A stretch of 64,000 nt of DNA from Saposhnikovia divaricata (lineage: Eukaryota; Streptophyta; Magnoliopsida; Apiales; Apiaceae), in NCBI GenBank assembly GCA_036435485.1, contig CM071596.1, positions 66,203,001 to 66,267,000 of the forward strand, written 5' to 3'. Under the pieces are notes generated by a model. That model was not told the DNA's origin. It saw only the letters and a program-made list of their open reading frames with translations, and ran no database searches. Of the stretch, positions 10,501-21,880 are shown in pieces. The first letter of the stretch is position 1. Every line of letters starts with the position of its first letter. A program made the position numbers and the translations under genes.

Positions 10501-12739
10501 CTTAGCATGTACCCTTGAGCACTTACTAGAAAAATCGTATTTTTTATACATCACAATGACAAACTGTTTTTACATATTTGTTTTATTATGTTTCTTCCTA
10601 AAATTTGCAGTCCCGTGTTGTGGGCATCATTCGTGATATTCCTGCTCATAAATGTCGATGGTATGTATCTTTGCATAGGACTTTCCCTGGGAAAAAAACC
10701 AGTTCTAGTTTAATAAGAAAATAACATTTAATTCATTACAGGATCAGAGGCACTGTTCTGGGTATCATTATTTCCACTTGTGGTAAGATATCTGTTCTAA
10801 TCATGCCTTTGATCGATCTATTCAGAAGGAGAAACCCTGACTGTGTTCTTTACCAGATCATATTAGCTGTTGGAACAAAGCTACAGTCCATTTTGACAAA
10901 AATGGCTACTGAAATTATTGATAGACATGCAGTGGTCCAAGGGATCCCTCTTGTGCAAGGCTCAGACAAGTATTTTTGGTTTGGTCAGCCTAAATTGATC
11001 CTCTATCTAATCCACTTCGCGCTATTTCAGGTATCAAAACATCTTAATAGTAATACTAATAATGATACAAATATTAGCAACTATAAAGAGTGTTTGAACG
11101 CAATAAAAGCAAATGCAATGTTTGCATTTTTCAATACTCTTGCAATGTGACATTTTCTGAATTCCCCTGGAAAATTTGCCTCATGGCCTTACCATCAACG
11201 TCTTCATTCTGACATCATGATGGCAGCTCTTCTGTCAGAGGAATGTTCATGTCTGGTGGCATATACTTCTTGCACCTGCCACATGTCCGGGCACACATTG
11301 AACTGGCCCAGTTTTGTAGGATGTTGTGTTTTAGGACTGGGCTTGTTTAGGGCTATCTCCTGTCAGGCCCAGTTATCTTATATATTTTATAAACAATTTC
11401 TATGAGCATGCTGACAGATAGTGTGCTTGCCGAAGAGGCAGCTAAATATAAACTTCAGGGCCTAATCTAAATGCCTGACACCTTTTCTACAAGTGTTCTT
11501 TTTCTTTTTTTTGCTTTAAACAAGTGTTAACAAATAATACGAATCCACAGAATTTTTGTACTAATTCAAGCTTATTTTTAAGCTCGTTGTTTTCTAGAGG
11601 AAATCTAATCAATTGTTTGATTTTGCAGAATGCATTCCAAGTAACATATTTCTTTTGGATAACGGTAATATGCAATTGTCCTCCTGTTATTTGTTAACAT
11701 AAACCAGTATATAGGTCATATGAATTAATGGAATATACAGGTCCGTCTCTAACAGCTGAATTTTCCTTTTATTTGCAGTACGAGTTTGGCGTGAAGTCTT
11801 GTTTCCATGAAAACTATGAGTATTTAATTGTCAAACTTTGTGTTGGGTGAGCGTTTGTTGCATAAAAATACTTACCGCGGAAGTTTCATTTATAAACCAG
11901 TTGGTGTTGAACAGTTACTTTAACCGATCTGATACCTTTTGTCTAACTGCATGCAGAGTGTCGGTGCTTGTTTTATGCAGCTACATTACACTTCCACTCT
12001 ACGCCCTTGTGACTCAGGTAATTTCTCTATTCCATGTTCCTCTGAGTGGGCTAGTAAATAATTCACCTTGAAGCAGGTTCTCTATTGAAACAATCTGTTT
12101 ATACTCTAATGAATTTATGCACTAATCCAGTTGTGGTAGTGCCTTAGTGTGCACATCATAAGTGGACATGTCTTCAATTAAACAGTCCCCCTTCCCCCCT
12201 TTAAAGAAGAAGATGTTAGCGTTCAACTCAGAATATATATACAAGGTGTACTGAAATACGATTAAGATAATATCTTGCTGGGTGCAAATTCTCAGATGGG
12301 TTCGCATATGAAGAAATCCATATTTGATGAACAAACTTCCAGAGCCTTGCTGAACTGGCAAAAAGCTGCCAAGAAGAATGCTGGAAGAGCTGGAGGATCT
12401 ACTACTAATCATGGAGGAAGAACAGAAGAATCTGCTAATCAACCTTTGGAGAATGCTAGTCCTGTCCCCATTGCTCCAGTGGCATCAGCTTCAGTGTCCA
12501 ATATTCACTCCTCACAGGCCACACTTCATCGATTCAAGACAACCGGGCATTCTTCTTATGACGAGTACAAGGTGTCGGTTTTGGAAGTTGATCACCTTGC
12601 TGAATCCGCCACGGCCAGGTTGATTGTAAGAGTTGATAATGGCGACACAGATGTTGAAACGACGGCACTTCAGGCCAGTGAAGAACTGCAGGAAGTGGAT
12701 TTTACATTTGGAACGCTAGCACCACAACATGAAAGTTGA
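7523..12739 (+). CDS. MLO-like seven-transmembrane protein, 15 exons
   Basis: Exons: 7523-7651, 8411-8468, 8565-8773, 9320-9436, 9552-9612, 9728-9816, 10079-10153, 10240-10328, 10611-10660, 10742-10782, 10857-11030, 11629-11664, 11779-11846, 11957-12017, 12296-12739. All use GT-AG and keep frame, giving 566 residues, normal for the family. MLO proteins are plasma membrane proteins with seven helices that act in powdery mildew susceptibility, root thigmomorphogenesis or pollen tube reception depending on clade, some as calcium channels. The N-terminus carries TPTWAVAGF and the first helix; exon 3 has a helix and then CVP and CP cysteines of the first extracellular loop; exons 9-11 hold central helices and the conserved VVQGIPLVQGSDKYFWF stretch. 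Exon 15 (from about residue 420) begins with the calmodulin-binding helix, including ALLNWQKAAKKN, followed by a Ser-rich tail. Introns 1 and 8 each hold a MITE. I did not assign a clade. Confidence 0.96.
8051..8257. mobile_element. Stowaway-like MITE in MLO intron 1
   Basis: The left end has CCCGTCCCAAAATAAATGTC and the right end, read in complement, CTTCCTCTATCACAAAATAT. TA flanks both ends. Shared inner wording (GTCGCTCTGATTTTTT against GTCGTTTTGATTTTTT) extends the inverted repeat. It lies wholly within the intron and is absent from the spliced product. Confidence 0.75.
10344..10537. mobile_element. Mutator-type MITE in MLO intron 8
   Basis: The inverted ends read GGGTTTGTCTAGTGTGTGCC and, in complement, CGATTTTTCTAGTAAGTGCT. 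The inverted match continues inward through CATGCTAAGAATC and CAAATTTTGATTG. The exact 9-bp target duplication TATTTTTTA sits at 10335-10343 and 10538-10546, the length made by Mutator-like transposases. A relative lies at 60879-61061. Confidence 0.87.
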
Positions 12740-13357
12740 ATTAGGCAAGTGTATCATGAAGCCACTTTAATTTCTTGTATAGTTCTTTCTGTAAGTATAT
12801 CAAGCAGCTTGTTGTATAAAAGACACTTACAGAAAGTTAAAGAATCCTAGGGTACTTTGCTAGTATTTCAGAGTTGGATTATGGAAACTCAGAAACCAAC
12901 GGAAGTAGTTTACTGGGAGATGAAGAATTATCGATGCAAATAAAAAAAAAGTCCTGTAGAAGCTTGTGCATCAAATGCTGACTTCTATGAATGTAAGGCT
13001 TTACACTCTTATGCACTTGAAATTGTGAATTCTGTTTCTAATGTGCCCAACGATAGCTAGTTGTCAAGCAAGTCAGACCATAATAGTTTGTTGAACTGTG
13101 TATCTTGTTACGAGGTCCTTGTGCGTTGCCTGCACATTGTCTGATCCCTCCCCAAAAAAATCGGTTACATATATATTTAAATGGTTGGAAAGGAAGGAGT
13201 ATGACTCCAGATCTAAAGGAAACATATCTTTCAGATTTTGAGATTAGTAAGGATATAATTAAAAAAATTGTAGCATCAAACTTAATACATAAGCTAGTTC
13301 TATGTAGGCATGTCAGATTGTTTAGCGCCCACTGCAAAGAATTCTGTAATAACTTGA

Positions 13358-13537
13358 TGTTGGGTGGTATCAAACCCAAGTACATCAAGGAGATGAGAGA
13401 AGTTTTTGAAAGCATCAAAGTTAACTCCATTAGTATGAGGCCTTTTGGGATATGCCCAAAAACAAATCAGTGTGAGCTCGGCCCAAAGTGAACAATATCA
13501 TACTATTGTAGAGTTATGGCACACTCACGACCCAACA
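13358..13537. mobile_element. Short solo LTR (TRIM/SMART type) inside the transporter pseudogene
   Basis: A 180-bp insert relative to the functional gene, starting TGTTGGGTGG and ending CGACCCAACA, flanked by near-identical 5-bp sequences CTTGA (13353-13357) and CTTCA (13538-13542). The interior has the CGGCCCAAAGTGAACAATAT wording seen in small plant LTRs. No internal domain remains, as expected after recombination between two LTRs. Confidence 0.72.
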
Positions 13538-13646
13538 CTTCAAGTGGCATACCCTTTGTTTCTGGCACTTTGAGGGACACAAAGAACCATGCGATAGCGC
13601 GTAGAAAAGATTTCAGAGCAGAGAATATTTGGGATAAGGTCCAAAG

Positions 13647-14151
13647 TAGAGCCAGCAATTTCATACACGACACAAAAATTATGGGTCTGGATTGACCTTT
13701 GTAGTACACGAAAACGAAAGTACACGGATGAATTTAGTGTCAGTTTTGGGTTTATTCTTGGATACACGAAACGAAAATACACGAAATAAATAAATATTTA
13801 AATAATTTTATTAAAATTATATGAATACATATTTTAAAATAATATTTTATATATTATTATTACATAAGATAAATACAAAATAGTTTCAAGTTTTAGTTTC
13901 ACAAGACTTGATCACACTAGATTCTTTATGACATATTGACTTAAGACTCGACTAGTAAAAAAATTTTATTTAAATATTTTTATTTTTTTTCAAAAATTAC
14001 ACGAAACACGACACGAGATGTATATGAAACGAAGGTACACGAACACGAAACAAAACGAATCCTTAACGGATCTTTGGATTTGGCATTACGTACACGAAAC
14101 ACGAAAGTACACGACACGAAAGTATATGAAACGTACGAATTACCAGGTCTA
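13647..14151. mobile_element. hAT-like MITE with an exact 8-bp target duplication
   Basis: The 505-bp insert is flanked by GTCCAAAG at 13639-13646 and 14152-14159; the functional gene has this octamer once. Ends are TAGAGCCAGCAATT and, in complement, TAGACCTGGTAATT. Both subterminal regions contain many ACACGAAA motifs, inverted with respect to each other, resembling transposase-binding repeats of hAT elements. The centre is AT-rich with no ORF. Confidence 0.85.
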
Positions 14152-14745
14152 GTCCAAAGCCCATGACAAAGAAACAGAAGTAAAATAACACAAACAGTTG
14201 AACTAATGGCATGGACAGAAACAGAACCCATGTTAATAGTGTCTGCCAGAACAAGGAGATACCAATTAAGCTAGTAGGACAGGCAGGGTACCTAGTAGCA
14301 GAAACCTGAATATCGGATACCAGTCAAAACAGTGAAACTATTAACCTTAGATTGTATCAACAATTTAAGCATTATATTTGAAGTAGTAATACTCATCACA
14401 ATTATTAATCTATAGACTTTCCAGTAATAGCGTTCATGCAAGAATTGACATGCAAATTCTTATATTCTAATATCATGAATTTAGACTCTTATCGAATTTA
14501 ATATAACTTAGTTTCTAGCTGCTTCTTTCACGTTCACTTTTTTGCATCAGGTCCTATTAGATATATAATCAACATATAGAAAGATGAAAGATCAATACAA
14601 GGGCTGTCATACACTCTTAAATTATATCGGTTTAGCCAAATCTTTACACGAATGTTGCAATAAACTTACATAAAGAATATTGAGTAAAATACTTATCTTG
14701 AAAACAACTTAAAGATCATGAGTAACAATACTATGTTGATACCAG

Positions 14746-15351
14746 TTATGGAATATCCTCTGCTTGTGGAACTGGTTCGCTCCACATATGGAAGAGGCAA
14801 TTTCTACAAGCAAATAGTATGTCGCTTCATTAGATTTATTTATTAATCTTTTCCTCGAGATAAGTTAACAAAATCAGTTTTTGTTTCCAGACATCAGAAA
14901 CCAATTATGTAATCTTCTTTGTTATGAATAGGCAAATATACTTGATTACTTGTTCTTCTATTAGTTTGAAAAAAAGTAAAATAGTAGACAATCTATTATC
15001 TGATATGATATTATTCATACATACTCTTGACGCCACATTTCAATGCTAGAACACGAAACTGATCAAAACATACCACAGAATCTCATTTTGTCATTTGTAT
15101 CATTCAGCATTTAACCTGAAATTAGTTTCAGTGCCTAACTAAAACACATCCAAACCTTATATCACAAAGACATGAATGAAATATTAGGTATATTTGGTGA
15201 TCTAACTCTTAGTTTGAGCTACTTTGATAACCAATATATTCCTCAACCAGCTTATAGATACCTCCCTGCTCCAGCTGCAAAGTCCATCCTCGACGCACAC
15301 ATAGATTTCATCCATCTGCCAACATAATAGTACAACCACAGCCAATACATA
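14746..15351. other. Intergenic DNA, upstream flank of the lipid transfer protein gene
   Basis: Unique AT-rich sequence follows the end of duplication copy A. I see no repeat boundaries or coding signal; the last 100 bp should hold the promoter and leader of the gene starting at 15352, but no clear TATA box stands out. Confidence 0.4.
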
Positions 15352-15810
15352 ATGGCAAAGATTGCGTACTTGTTGGCTGTGTTCTTGGTGGTGGCTCATA
15401 TGATGGTCGAGCCAGGGGAGTCCCAGAAATGCAGTGGCACTGACACTAGAACAATGGAGGATCTATGTAGTCCTTATGTAACAGGTAAACAGCCACACCC
15501 CACTGGTGAATGTTGCAGTGCTGTTAAAGAGGTCCGTGGAATGGGCAACACCAAAGAAACAAGAAGGCAATTGTGCAATTGCGTCCAGCAAATTGCTAAG
15601 AATATGTCCGGATCTATGATTACAAGGTTTGATGAACTCCCCTTAAAATGTGGAATTCCTGTTCTCTACTCTGCTGAACCCACATTTGACTGCAATACGT
15701 AAGTTTTTACATAAATTTTTCTATTTCTAACGCTGATTATATTACTTAGACTCCGTTTATTTGCCGGAAAATAACCTAAATTTCGAAACTATTTATGCAG
15801 GGTAAACTGA
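15352..15810 (+). CDS. Non-specific lipid transfer protein, two exons
   Basis: Exon 1 is 15352-15698 and exon 2 is 15801-15810, joined at a GT-AG intron to end ...DCNTVN, 118 residues in all. Residues 1 to about 25 form a signal peptide with a hydrophobic core, so the product is secreted to the apoplast. The mature part has the eight-cysteine motif C...C...CC...CXC...C...C, which makes four disulfides around a lipid-binding tunnel. Such proteins carry fatty acids and phospholipids for cutin and wax deposition or take part in defence. A short last exon coding only the final few residues is typical of plant LTP genes. Without the splice, the first exon would run straight into TAA two bases past the donor. 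Spacing within the cysteine motif is slightly unusual for type 1 (the first two cysteines are close), so the subclass is left open. Confidence 0.92.
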
Positions 15811-16342
15811 GTCCTTTTCTTGTGCACGGGAAAGCAGTTGGAGGTGGACGAGATAAAAACAGACTATATCTGACTACATATATATGTCTGTTATTGTTTG
15901 CTTTGACCAAATCTCTTATCGATAAATAATCACCATATATATCCCAGTGATTTAAATTATTATATAGTGAATAAAAAATGCAACTCTTATCCTTGGTGAA
16001 TTACGAAAAATATATACGTGACAATGCTTAATAAGTCTTTGCACATTTCTTTATCGACAACATTGTAATGAAAAAAACAAGTTGGTTAATTATAATCCAT
16101 TTAAACTAAATCTAAATGCAGAAGTTACATATATACTAGAACATATATTTAATCATCTTACCGTCAAGAATCTGATCCAACTCAAAACATATATAACCGA
16201 AACCCCAAAATTTTGATATTTATTCGTAATGGCAAGAACCGCAAACCAATTAACTATAATCAATATCTCATCACAACAATGATTTAATCAATCAATTAGC
16301 AATATTTCATACCCTCAAAATGAATAGCACCAGTCAGAAAAA
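15811..16342. other. Intergenic DNA between two tail-to-tail genes
   Basis: AT-rich sequence containing the 3' UTRs of the lipid transfer protein gene (plus) and the CcmE gene (minus). No other gene or repeat boundary is visible. Confidence 0.4.
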
Positions 16343-17116
16343 CTACCCAGGCACGGCAGCAGCTTTGTGGTCCTCCTCCTCCTCGGCCGCCGCTTTGGCC
16401 TCTTGTGCAATAATCTTCTTATTCCTCTCCAACGCATTGGCCACTTCGGCAGGCATATACTTCTCATCATGCTTAGCCAAAACCTCGGTGGCGGAAAAAT
16501 AACAATCCCAAGCCCTGGCTTTCATGGTAACACTCTTGGCCTCCTTACACTCCCTAATTTCCTCCGTAAACGGCTTAACAAACCCTTCCACAACAACGGA
16601 ATGACCTTCTCGAAACAAATCAGGCAACGAGCCGTTGTAACGAACTAATATATCTTTCCTTAAATCAGTTATAACAAACTCCATTTCGGATGACGACGCA
16701 GGTTGATTAACACTTCCTTCCAGTACAAGTCCGCCCAGCCGGAACTTATTTTTCGAAGGATCGGATGCGTATTTGCTAATTGCGTCTTCGGGTGTAATGT
16801 AAAACACTAATTGGTCTTGGAATTGGTTGAGGACGATTACTATGAAGCCAGCTATGCAACTGAAGGTGAGTGCGTAGGTCCAGAGGCGGCGCGTTTGCAT
16901 CTGACGCGCGCGGGCGGCGATGTCGGGTTTGGGGGCGCGTGTGGGGACGCGGCGGGAGGTGGAGAAAAAGTGGAGGTGGGGGAGGGAGCGGAAGAGGGGG
17001 GTTGGGGAGGTGAGAGTGATGGTGTGGTGATGCTGGTGGAGGAGAGTGGTGGTGATGGTGCGGTGGTAGGAGGCGGCGGCGCGGAGGAGACGTGGGAGGG
17101 ATGATCGGGTCGTCAT
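16343..17116 (-). CDS. CCME: Cytochrome c maturation protein CcmE, mitochondrial haem chaperone
   Basis: A single exon encodes 257 residues. CcmE binds haem covalently in the mitochondrial intermembrane space and hands it to apocytochrome c in the System I pathway used by plant mitochondria. Residues 1-55 are rich in Arg, Ser, Thr and His with almost no acidic residues, as in a mitochondrial presequence. One membrane anchor spans about residues 79-97, ending near VIVLNQF. The following beta-barrel (OB-fold) domain has FRLGGLVLEGSV and VRYNGSLPDLFREG. The haem-attachment motif is LAKHDEKYMP with His216 and Tyr220, so the active site is intact. The Glu/Ala/Lys-rich tail is usual. A Stowaway MITE begins about 30 bp upstream of the start codon and must lie in or next to the promoter. 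Confidence 0.96.
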   Translation of the reverse strand: MTTRSSLPRLLRAAASYHRTITTTLLHQHHHTITLTSPTPLFRSLPHLHFFSTSRRVPTRAPKPDIAARARQMQTRRLWTYALTFSCIAGFIVIVLNQFQDQLVFYITPEDAISKYASDPSKNKFRLGGLVLEGSVNQPASSSEMEFVITDLRKDILVRYNGSLPDLFREGHSVVVEGFVKPFTEEIRECKEAKSVTMKARAWDCYFSATEVLAKHDEKYMPAEVANALERNKKIIAQEAKAAAEEEEDHKAAAVPG

Positions 17117-17148
17117 TGTGGGTGGGGAAATGTTTTGAGATTTATGTA

Positions 17149-17397
17149 AGGCCTCTGTCCTAATTAATTGTTCAGTTTGATTTTTAAGTGGTCAAATTAA
17201 TCGATTTTTGAAATTAAAATCTATCCTCCTATTATTTTAAAATACAGAAAAGTACATATTAAAATAGATTAAATATACTTTACAATCATATAACTTTTTT
17301 TATTTTTTTCAAATATATAATATTTATAAATTTCGATCAAAATTTGAACAATTTAACCATTGAAAAGTAAAACTGGATAACTTAGGGACGGAGGGAG
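17149..17397. mobile_element. Stowaway-like MITE directly upstream of CCME
   Basis: The right end is canonical (ACTTAGGGACGGAGGGAG) followed by TA. The left end, AGGCCTCTGTCCTAATTA, is diverged but aligns as its inverted partner, and GTTCAGTTTGA against AAAACTGGAT extends the inverted repeat inward. It is 249 bp long, AT-rich and non-coding. Confidence 0.72.
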
Positions 17398-17399
17398 TA

Positions 17400-18034
17400 T
17401 AATTTTGGAGACTCATTTATAAATACTACTAATAATTACTAATTTGAGAATAAAGTTTCTAAGGTTATTTCAATAAATTTACCTGAGGTAATAGAATAAT
17501 ATTCAATGTTAATATGACACATGTCATATGAATTTAGATTGAAATTTTGTATTTGTGCATGTATAATTTAATTAAGGGAAGTAAATATTTTTCTAAATGA
17601 AAATACATATCTAAATGCATAAATATAGTAACTTCATTATGGTATCTCATATAAATTTCCTAAGATAATCTCATAAACTTAATTCTCTATTAGTTTTGTG
17701 CTACCTTGTCAAATTTAGTAAAGAAGAATACTGACATTTCTTTATTGATTTTTATGTTGATCGAAATTATCTGAGTAATTTTTCTATCTTCTTTTATTAA
17801 AAAAATGAAATAATCGATGATAAAAAATTCAAGTACTTTGTGCACACATATTTTATTGAAATTTTATAATTTTATTTTTCACCATGTTGTGAAGTTTTGC
17901 TTTTCAAGTCAGAATTGTAACATGAACTATACCAATTAGTCAGATTAATGTGATTAATTGACCATGCTATCAATGCTTTATATCAACAACATTCTATGAA
18001 TTTGATCAAAGTATTCAACTGATCCTTAGCAAGG
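17400..18034. other. AT-rich intergenic DNA
   Basis: Low-complexity AT-rich sequence between the MITE and the Copia 5' LTR. No gene or structured repeat seen. Confidence 0.4.
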
Positions 18035-18352
18035 TATTGGAATGTTTTATACTAGGGATTTGTTTTCCATGTTTAAGAGATACTGTACAGCTAGTTTTAT
18101 TCTATTTTCCTTATGTATAGCTAGTCATAGGTCATGCCTTCATATATAAAAGGCCACATTGTATTAGAAAACAGATTCGGAGAAATACATACAAAAACAT
18201 CTTCTCCATCTTTTACATAGTATTAGAGCCCCCTAGGATTTCTTATCATCCTATGATTTTTTTTTTGTTTTCCATCTCTAGAGTTTGTTCAGACACAAGA
18301 TTATTCTTGTGGTTTACTTTCAGAACAATTCACTTAATCTTTTGTAGCAAGT

Positions 18353-21300
18353 ATGACTGATAAAAACAAAGATATCAAGGCTACACAACTTATTCATGAC
18401 CCGTCATCAATTTACTATCTCCATCCTTCCGAAGGACCAGGTATGTCTCTTACAAAGTATATCCTTCTTGGAGATAATTATGATATTTGGTCAAAAGCAA
18501 TTTTTACTAGATTAGAAGGTAAGAACAAACATGGATTTCTTAGTGGAGAAATCAATAAACCTGGTGATGAGAAAAGCCCTGAATTCATTGCTTGGAGGGC
18601 TAATAATTCTACTATTTATAATTGGATGTTTAATGCAATAGATGCATCTATTCAGCCTAGCGTTGCTGGTCTAAAGTTGCACTAGAGTTCTGGACAAATC
18701 TAAAGGAACGATATGCCATTGTAAATGGGCCAAAAATACACCAATTAAAATCAGAATATCACACCCTTCAGCAAAAAGGCATGAGCGTCGTTGACTATTA
18801 CAATAAATTCAAGGCTCTTTGGGATGGATTATATGGTAAGGATGATATTACTTGTGGTTGTACCTATGAGGCAGCTGCTAAGCTTCGTGCTCGAGCCGAA
18901 AAAGAACGAACTCATGATTTTCTACTAGGTCTAGATGATGAACAATATGGGCCTATTCGTACTCAAATATTAGGCATGGAACCTTTTCCTGTTATCAACA
19001 AAGATTTCTCTATGGTTTCTCAAGAAGAACGCCACAAAAGCGTTATTCGTGGCAGGGATGATAAACATGATGTTCTGAGTTCTTCTATTCAATCCACTAA
19101 TGCTTCTAATGCTGCAAGTAAGTTGGTACCCTCTACGCCATCGGCTCCATTAAGGTGCACTTACTGTCCTAAATTGGGTCATGACTTTGATCACTGCTAC
19201 CAAAGAATTGGATATCCTCATGGTAGAAATCGTGGTCGCGGAAGGGGAAGATCATCACGAGGGCGTGGTCCAGGTAGTTCTAGCCGTGTTTTTGGTCAAA
19301 CTATGAGCCCTACACCAGCTGCACATGATGCCACATACACTAGAGTGTCAAACAATGAGGCTTCTTCTTCCACGATAACATCCCATGCTGATCCTACTAG
19401 TTTTACTGCTGATCACATGCAGCGTCTTTTGAGTCTTCTTGATTCATCTCCATCTACTACTCCATTGAATGGTAAGAAAATTTTTAATGAAGGTGTATGG
19501 TTGCTTGATAGTGGCACATCTCACCATATGACAGGAACACTAACTCATTTATTCAATTATTCTGACTTATTGCCAACACCTGTTAGTCTTCCTGATGGAG
19601 TACAAACCTCCGCAATAAAACAGGGCAGTGTCAAATTAATGTCTGGCTTGATTCTACATAATGTGCTTTATGTTCCAAATATAAAAGTGCAATTTAATTT
19701 CTGTTGGTCAGTTGATTACCGATTCTAATCGTACAGTGACATTTACTGATCAGTTGTGCATTGTCCAGGACCACATTTCGAGGCAGGTGATTGGACTGGG
19801 TGAGTTCAGAAATGGGGTGTACTATTTTTTGCTAGTGACACAACAGGTTCTTTCTAATGCTACTACTGTGGACACGACTCTTCTTCAGCATTAGCGTTTA
19901 GGACATCCTTCAAGTCAAGTTATATCTTTTGTTTCTAGTGCTAGCAAAAGTAGCAAAATAAAACAAGCTTTGGATTCTTGTGATGTTTGTTATCGAGCAA
20001 AACAGACTCTTAATGTTTTTCCTATTAGTAATAATAAAGCATTGGAACATTTTGATTTAATACACTGTGATTTGTGGGGGCCATATCCGCAGTCTTCTTT
20101 TACCGGTTCTTATTATTTTTTGACCATTGTTGATGATTATTCAAGGGCTGTTTGGGCTTATTTAATAAAAGAAAAGAGTGAGGTCTCAGCATGTTTACAT
20201 CATTTTTGTGCCATGGTTTTCACACAGTTTGGCAAGATAATTAAAACTGTACATTCTAATAATGGTACGGAATTTACAGCTTCATCCTTGCAACAATTTT
20301 TTTCAGAACAGGGGATTCTCATCCATTCTTCGTGCGTAGGAACACCTCAACGAAATGGACGAGTTGAAAGAAAACATCATCACATCCTAGAGGTTGCACG
20401 GGCATTGAGATTCCAAGCTTCTCTTCCAATTGAGTTTTGGGGTAAATGTGTTCAAGCTGCAATCTATTTAATAAATAGAACTCCCTCGAAGCTTCTTGAA
20501 GGAAAAACTCTATGTGGGTGTTTATTCGAGTCACCTCCAGACACTAGCTTATTACGGGTTTTTGGATGTCTCTGTTATGTTCATAATAAATTAAGACACA
20601 CAGACAAGTTTGCTCCTCACAGTAGAAAATGTTTGTTTTTGGGATACCCATTTGGTAAAAAAGACTGGAAAGTATATGACTTGGAATCAAAAGAGCTGTT
20701 TATTTCTCGAGATGTTTGTTTTCACGAAGCTAATTTTCCATATGCTGGTGTGCCAAAGTCTAGTCTTCCGCATTTAGTTGAGCCTACAAATCATAACATT
20801 ATTGATTCAAATATTGATAGTACCTATTTTGTTGATGAGGATTCATTATCACCGTCTTCGATGGAAAGGGGGAGCACTAGCCCCAAGTCTAATGATGGCA
20901 CACAAGATGTCCAAAACCAACAATGCTCAACAGAATGTCCTCCACATAATTCTGAAGGTGATAAAGTTTTACAAGAAACTAATACTCGAAATCGCCGTCC
21001 TCCTGCTTGGCTATCAGATTATATTTGTCACTCGGCTCATACATCTCAGCCCATTTCTACCTTAACGCCACCTGTTCAATCGACCTCCTCAGGTATGATG
21101 TATCCTATTGCAAACTTTGTTAGTTATGATAAATTTTCTTCTAAACATCGTGGTTTTCTTGCTGCTGTTACTACTAATGTTGAGCCTAGGTCATATAAAG
21201 AGGCTGTAAAGGAAATACGTTGGCATGAGGCAATGCAAGCTGAGATAAGTGCTTTAGAAGGGAATCAAACTTGGGATATTACTGAACTCCCTCCTGGAAA

Positions 21301-21880
21301 AATAGCTATAGGTTGCAAGTGGGTGTATAAAACAAAATATCGTTCTGACGGTACAATTGAACGTAATAAGGCTCGATTGGTTGTCTTGGGTAACCATCAA
21401 AAGGAAGGTAAAGATTACACTGATACTTTTGCTCCTATCGCTAAGATGGTAAGCATACGTGCATTTTTTGTTGTTGTTGTGGCTAAGAATTGGGAAGTTC
21501 ACCAACTTGATGTAAATAATGCCTTTTTACATGTTGACCTTCATGAGGAGGTGTATATAAAGTTACCTCCAGGTTTTTCTTCTTCGTCCTCTCCTAAAGT
21601 GTGTCTTTTACGTAAGTCATTGTATGGTTTGCGTCAATCACCGCGTAATTGGTTTGCAAAATTATCTGTTGCACTACGCCGTTATGGTATTTCTCAGTCA
21701 CATGCAAATCATACACTTTTTACCTTGCGAAAGGGGGATGACATTTTGACACTTTTGGTGTATGTTGATGATATACTTGTTGCTGGAGATAATCCCGTTT
21801 TATGCACTTCATTTAAGAAATATTTAGATGAGTGCTTCCAGCTTAAAGACATTGGACCTCTTAAATATTTTTTAGGCATC
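18353..21880 (+). pseudogene. Copia gag-pol, 5' part (gag, protease, integrase, start of reverse transcriptase)
   Basis: Gag starts at 18353. A frameshift near 18680 moves the rest to another frame. The zinc knuckle CTYCPKLGHDFDHC is near 19160, and the protease motif LLDSGTSHHMTG near 19503. A second frameshift lies near 19700 and an in-frame TAG at 19892. The integrase region carries a GAG-pre-integrase-like LGHPSS block, HCDLWGP and GRVERKH. The second catalytic Asp is replaced: the stretch reads VHSNNGTEF where SDNGTEF is usual. Reverse transcriptase has LDVNNAFLH and the catalytic YVDDILVAG. The frame stops at 21881 where the solo LTR is inserted after KYFLGI. Confidence 0.92.

Larger units (their letters stand above)
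13300..14305 (-). pseudogene. Broken last exon of a tonoplast monosaccharide transporter
   Basis: Colinear with the functional last exon at 50287-50725. Recognisable parts are the C-terminal tail with its stop (13300-13352), the PETKGMPLEV region (13543-13600), and the GSV...HAISSTVC helix region up to the 3' splice site (14160-14305). About 135 bp between the two middle parts is deleted, removing most of two transmembrane helices. A solo LTR (13358-13537) and a hAT-like MITE (13647-14151) interrupt the remainder. No upstream exons accompany it, so this is a dead fragment left by segmental duplication. Confidence 0.92.
12860..14740. repeat. Segmental duplication copy A
   Basis: The tract shares order and wording with 49265-51600: first the non-coding segment with AGTTTACTGGGAGATGAAGA and CCCAACGATAGCTAGT, then the last exon of the sugar transporter, then its intron up to CAACTTAAAGATC. 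Copy A lacks about 650 bp found in copy B (about 49590-50250), has lost part of the exon, and carries two extra insertions. Copy B has one insertion of its own. Confidence 0.88.

Noticed and set aside
13105..13491. 128-codon ORF in duplication copy A
   Set aside because: It crosses the non-coding duplicated tract, the antisense of the transporter tail and the solo LTR, so it is an accident of joined pieces.
16811..17104. Plus-strand ORF rich in Gly and Glu opposite the CCME presequence
   Set aside because: It is the mirror of the real CCME gene on the minus strand, whose conserved motifs and intact frame settle the coding strand.
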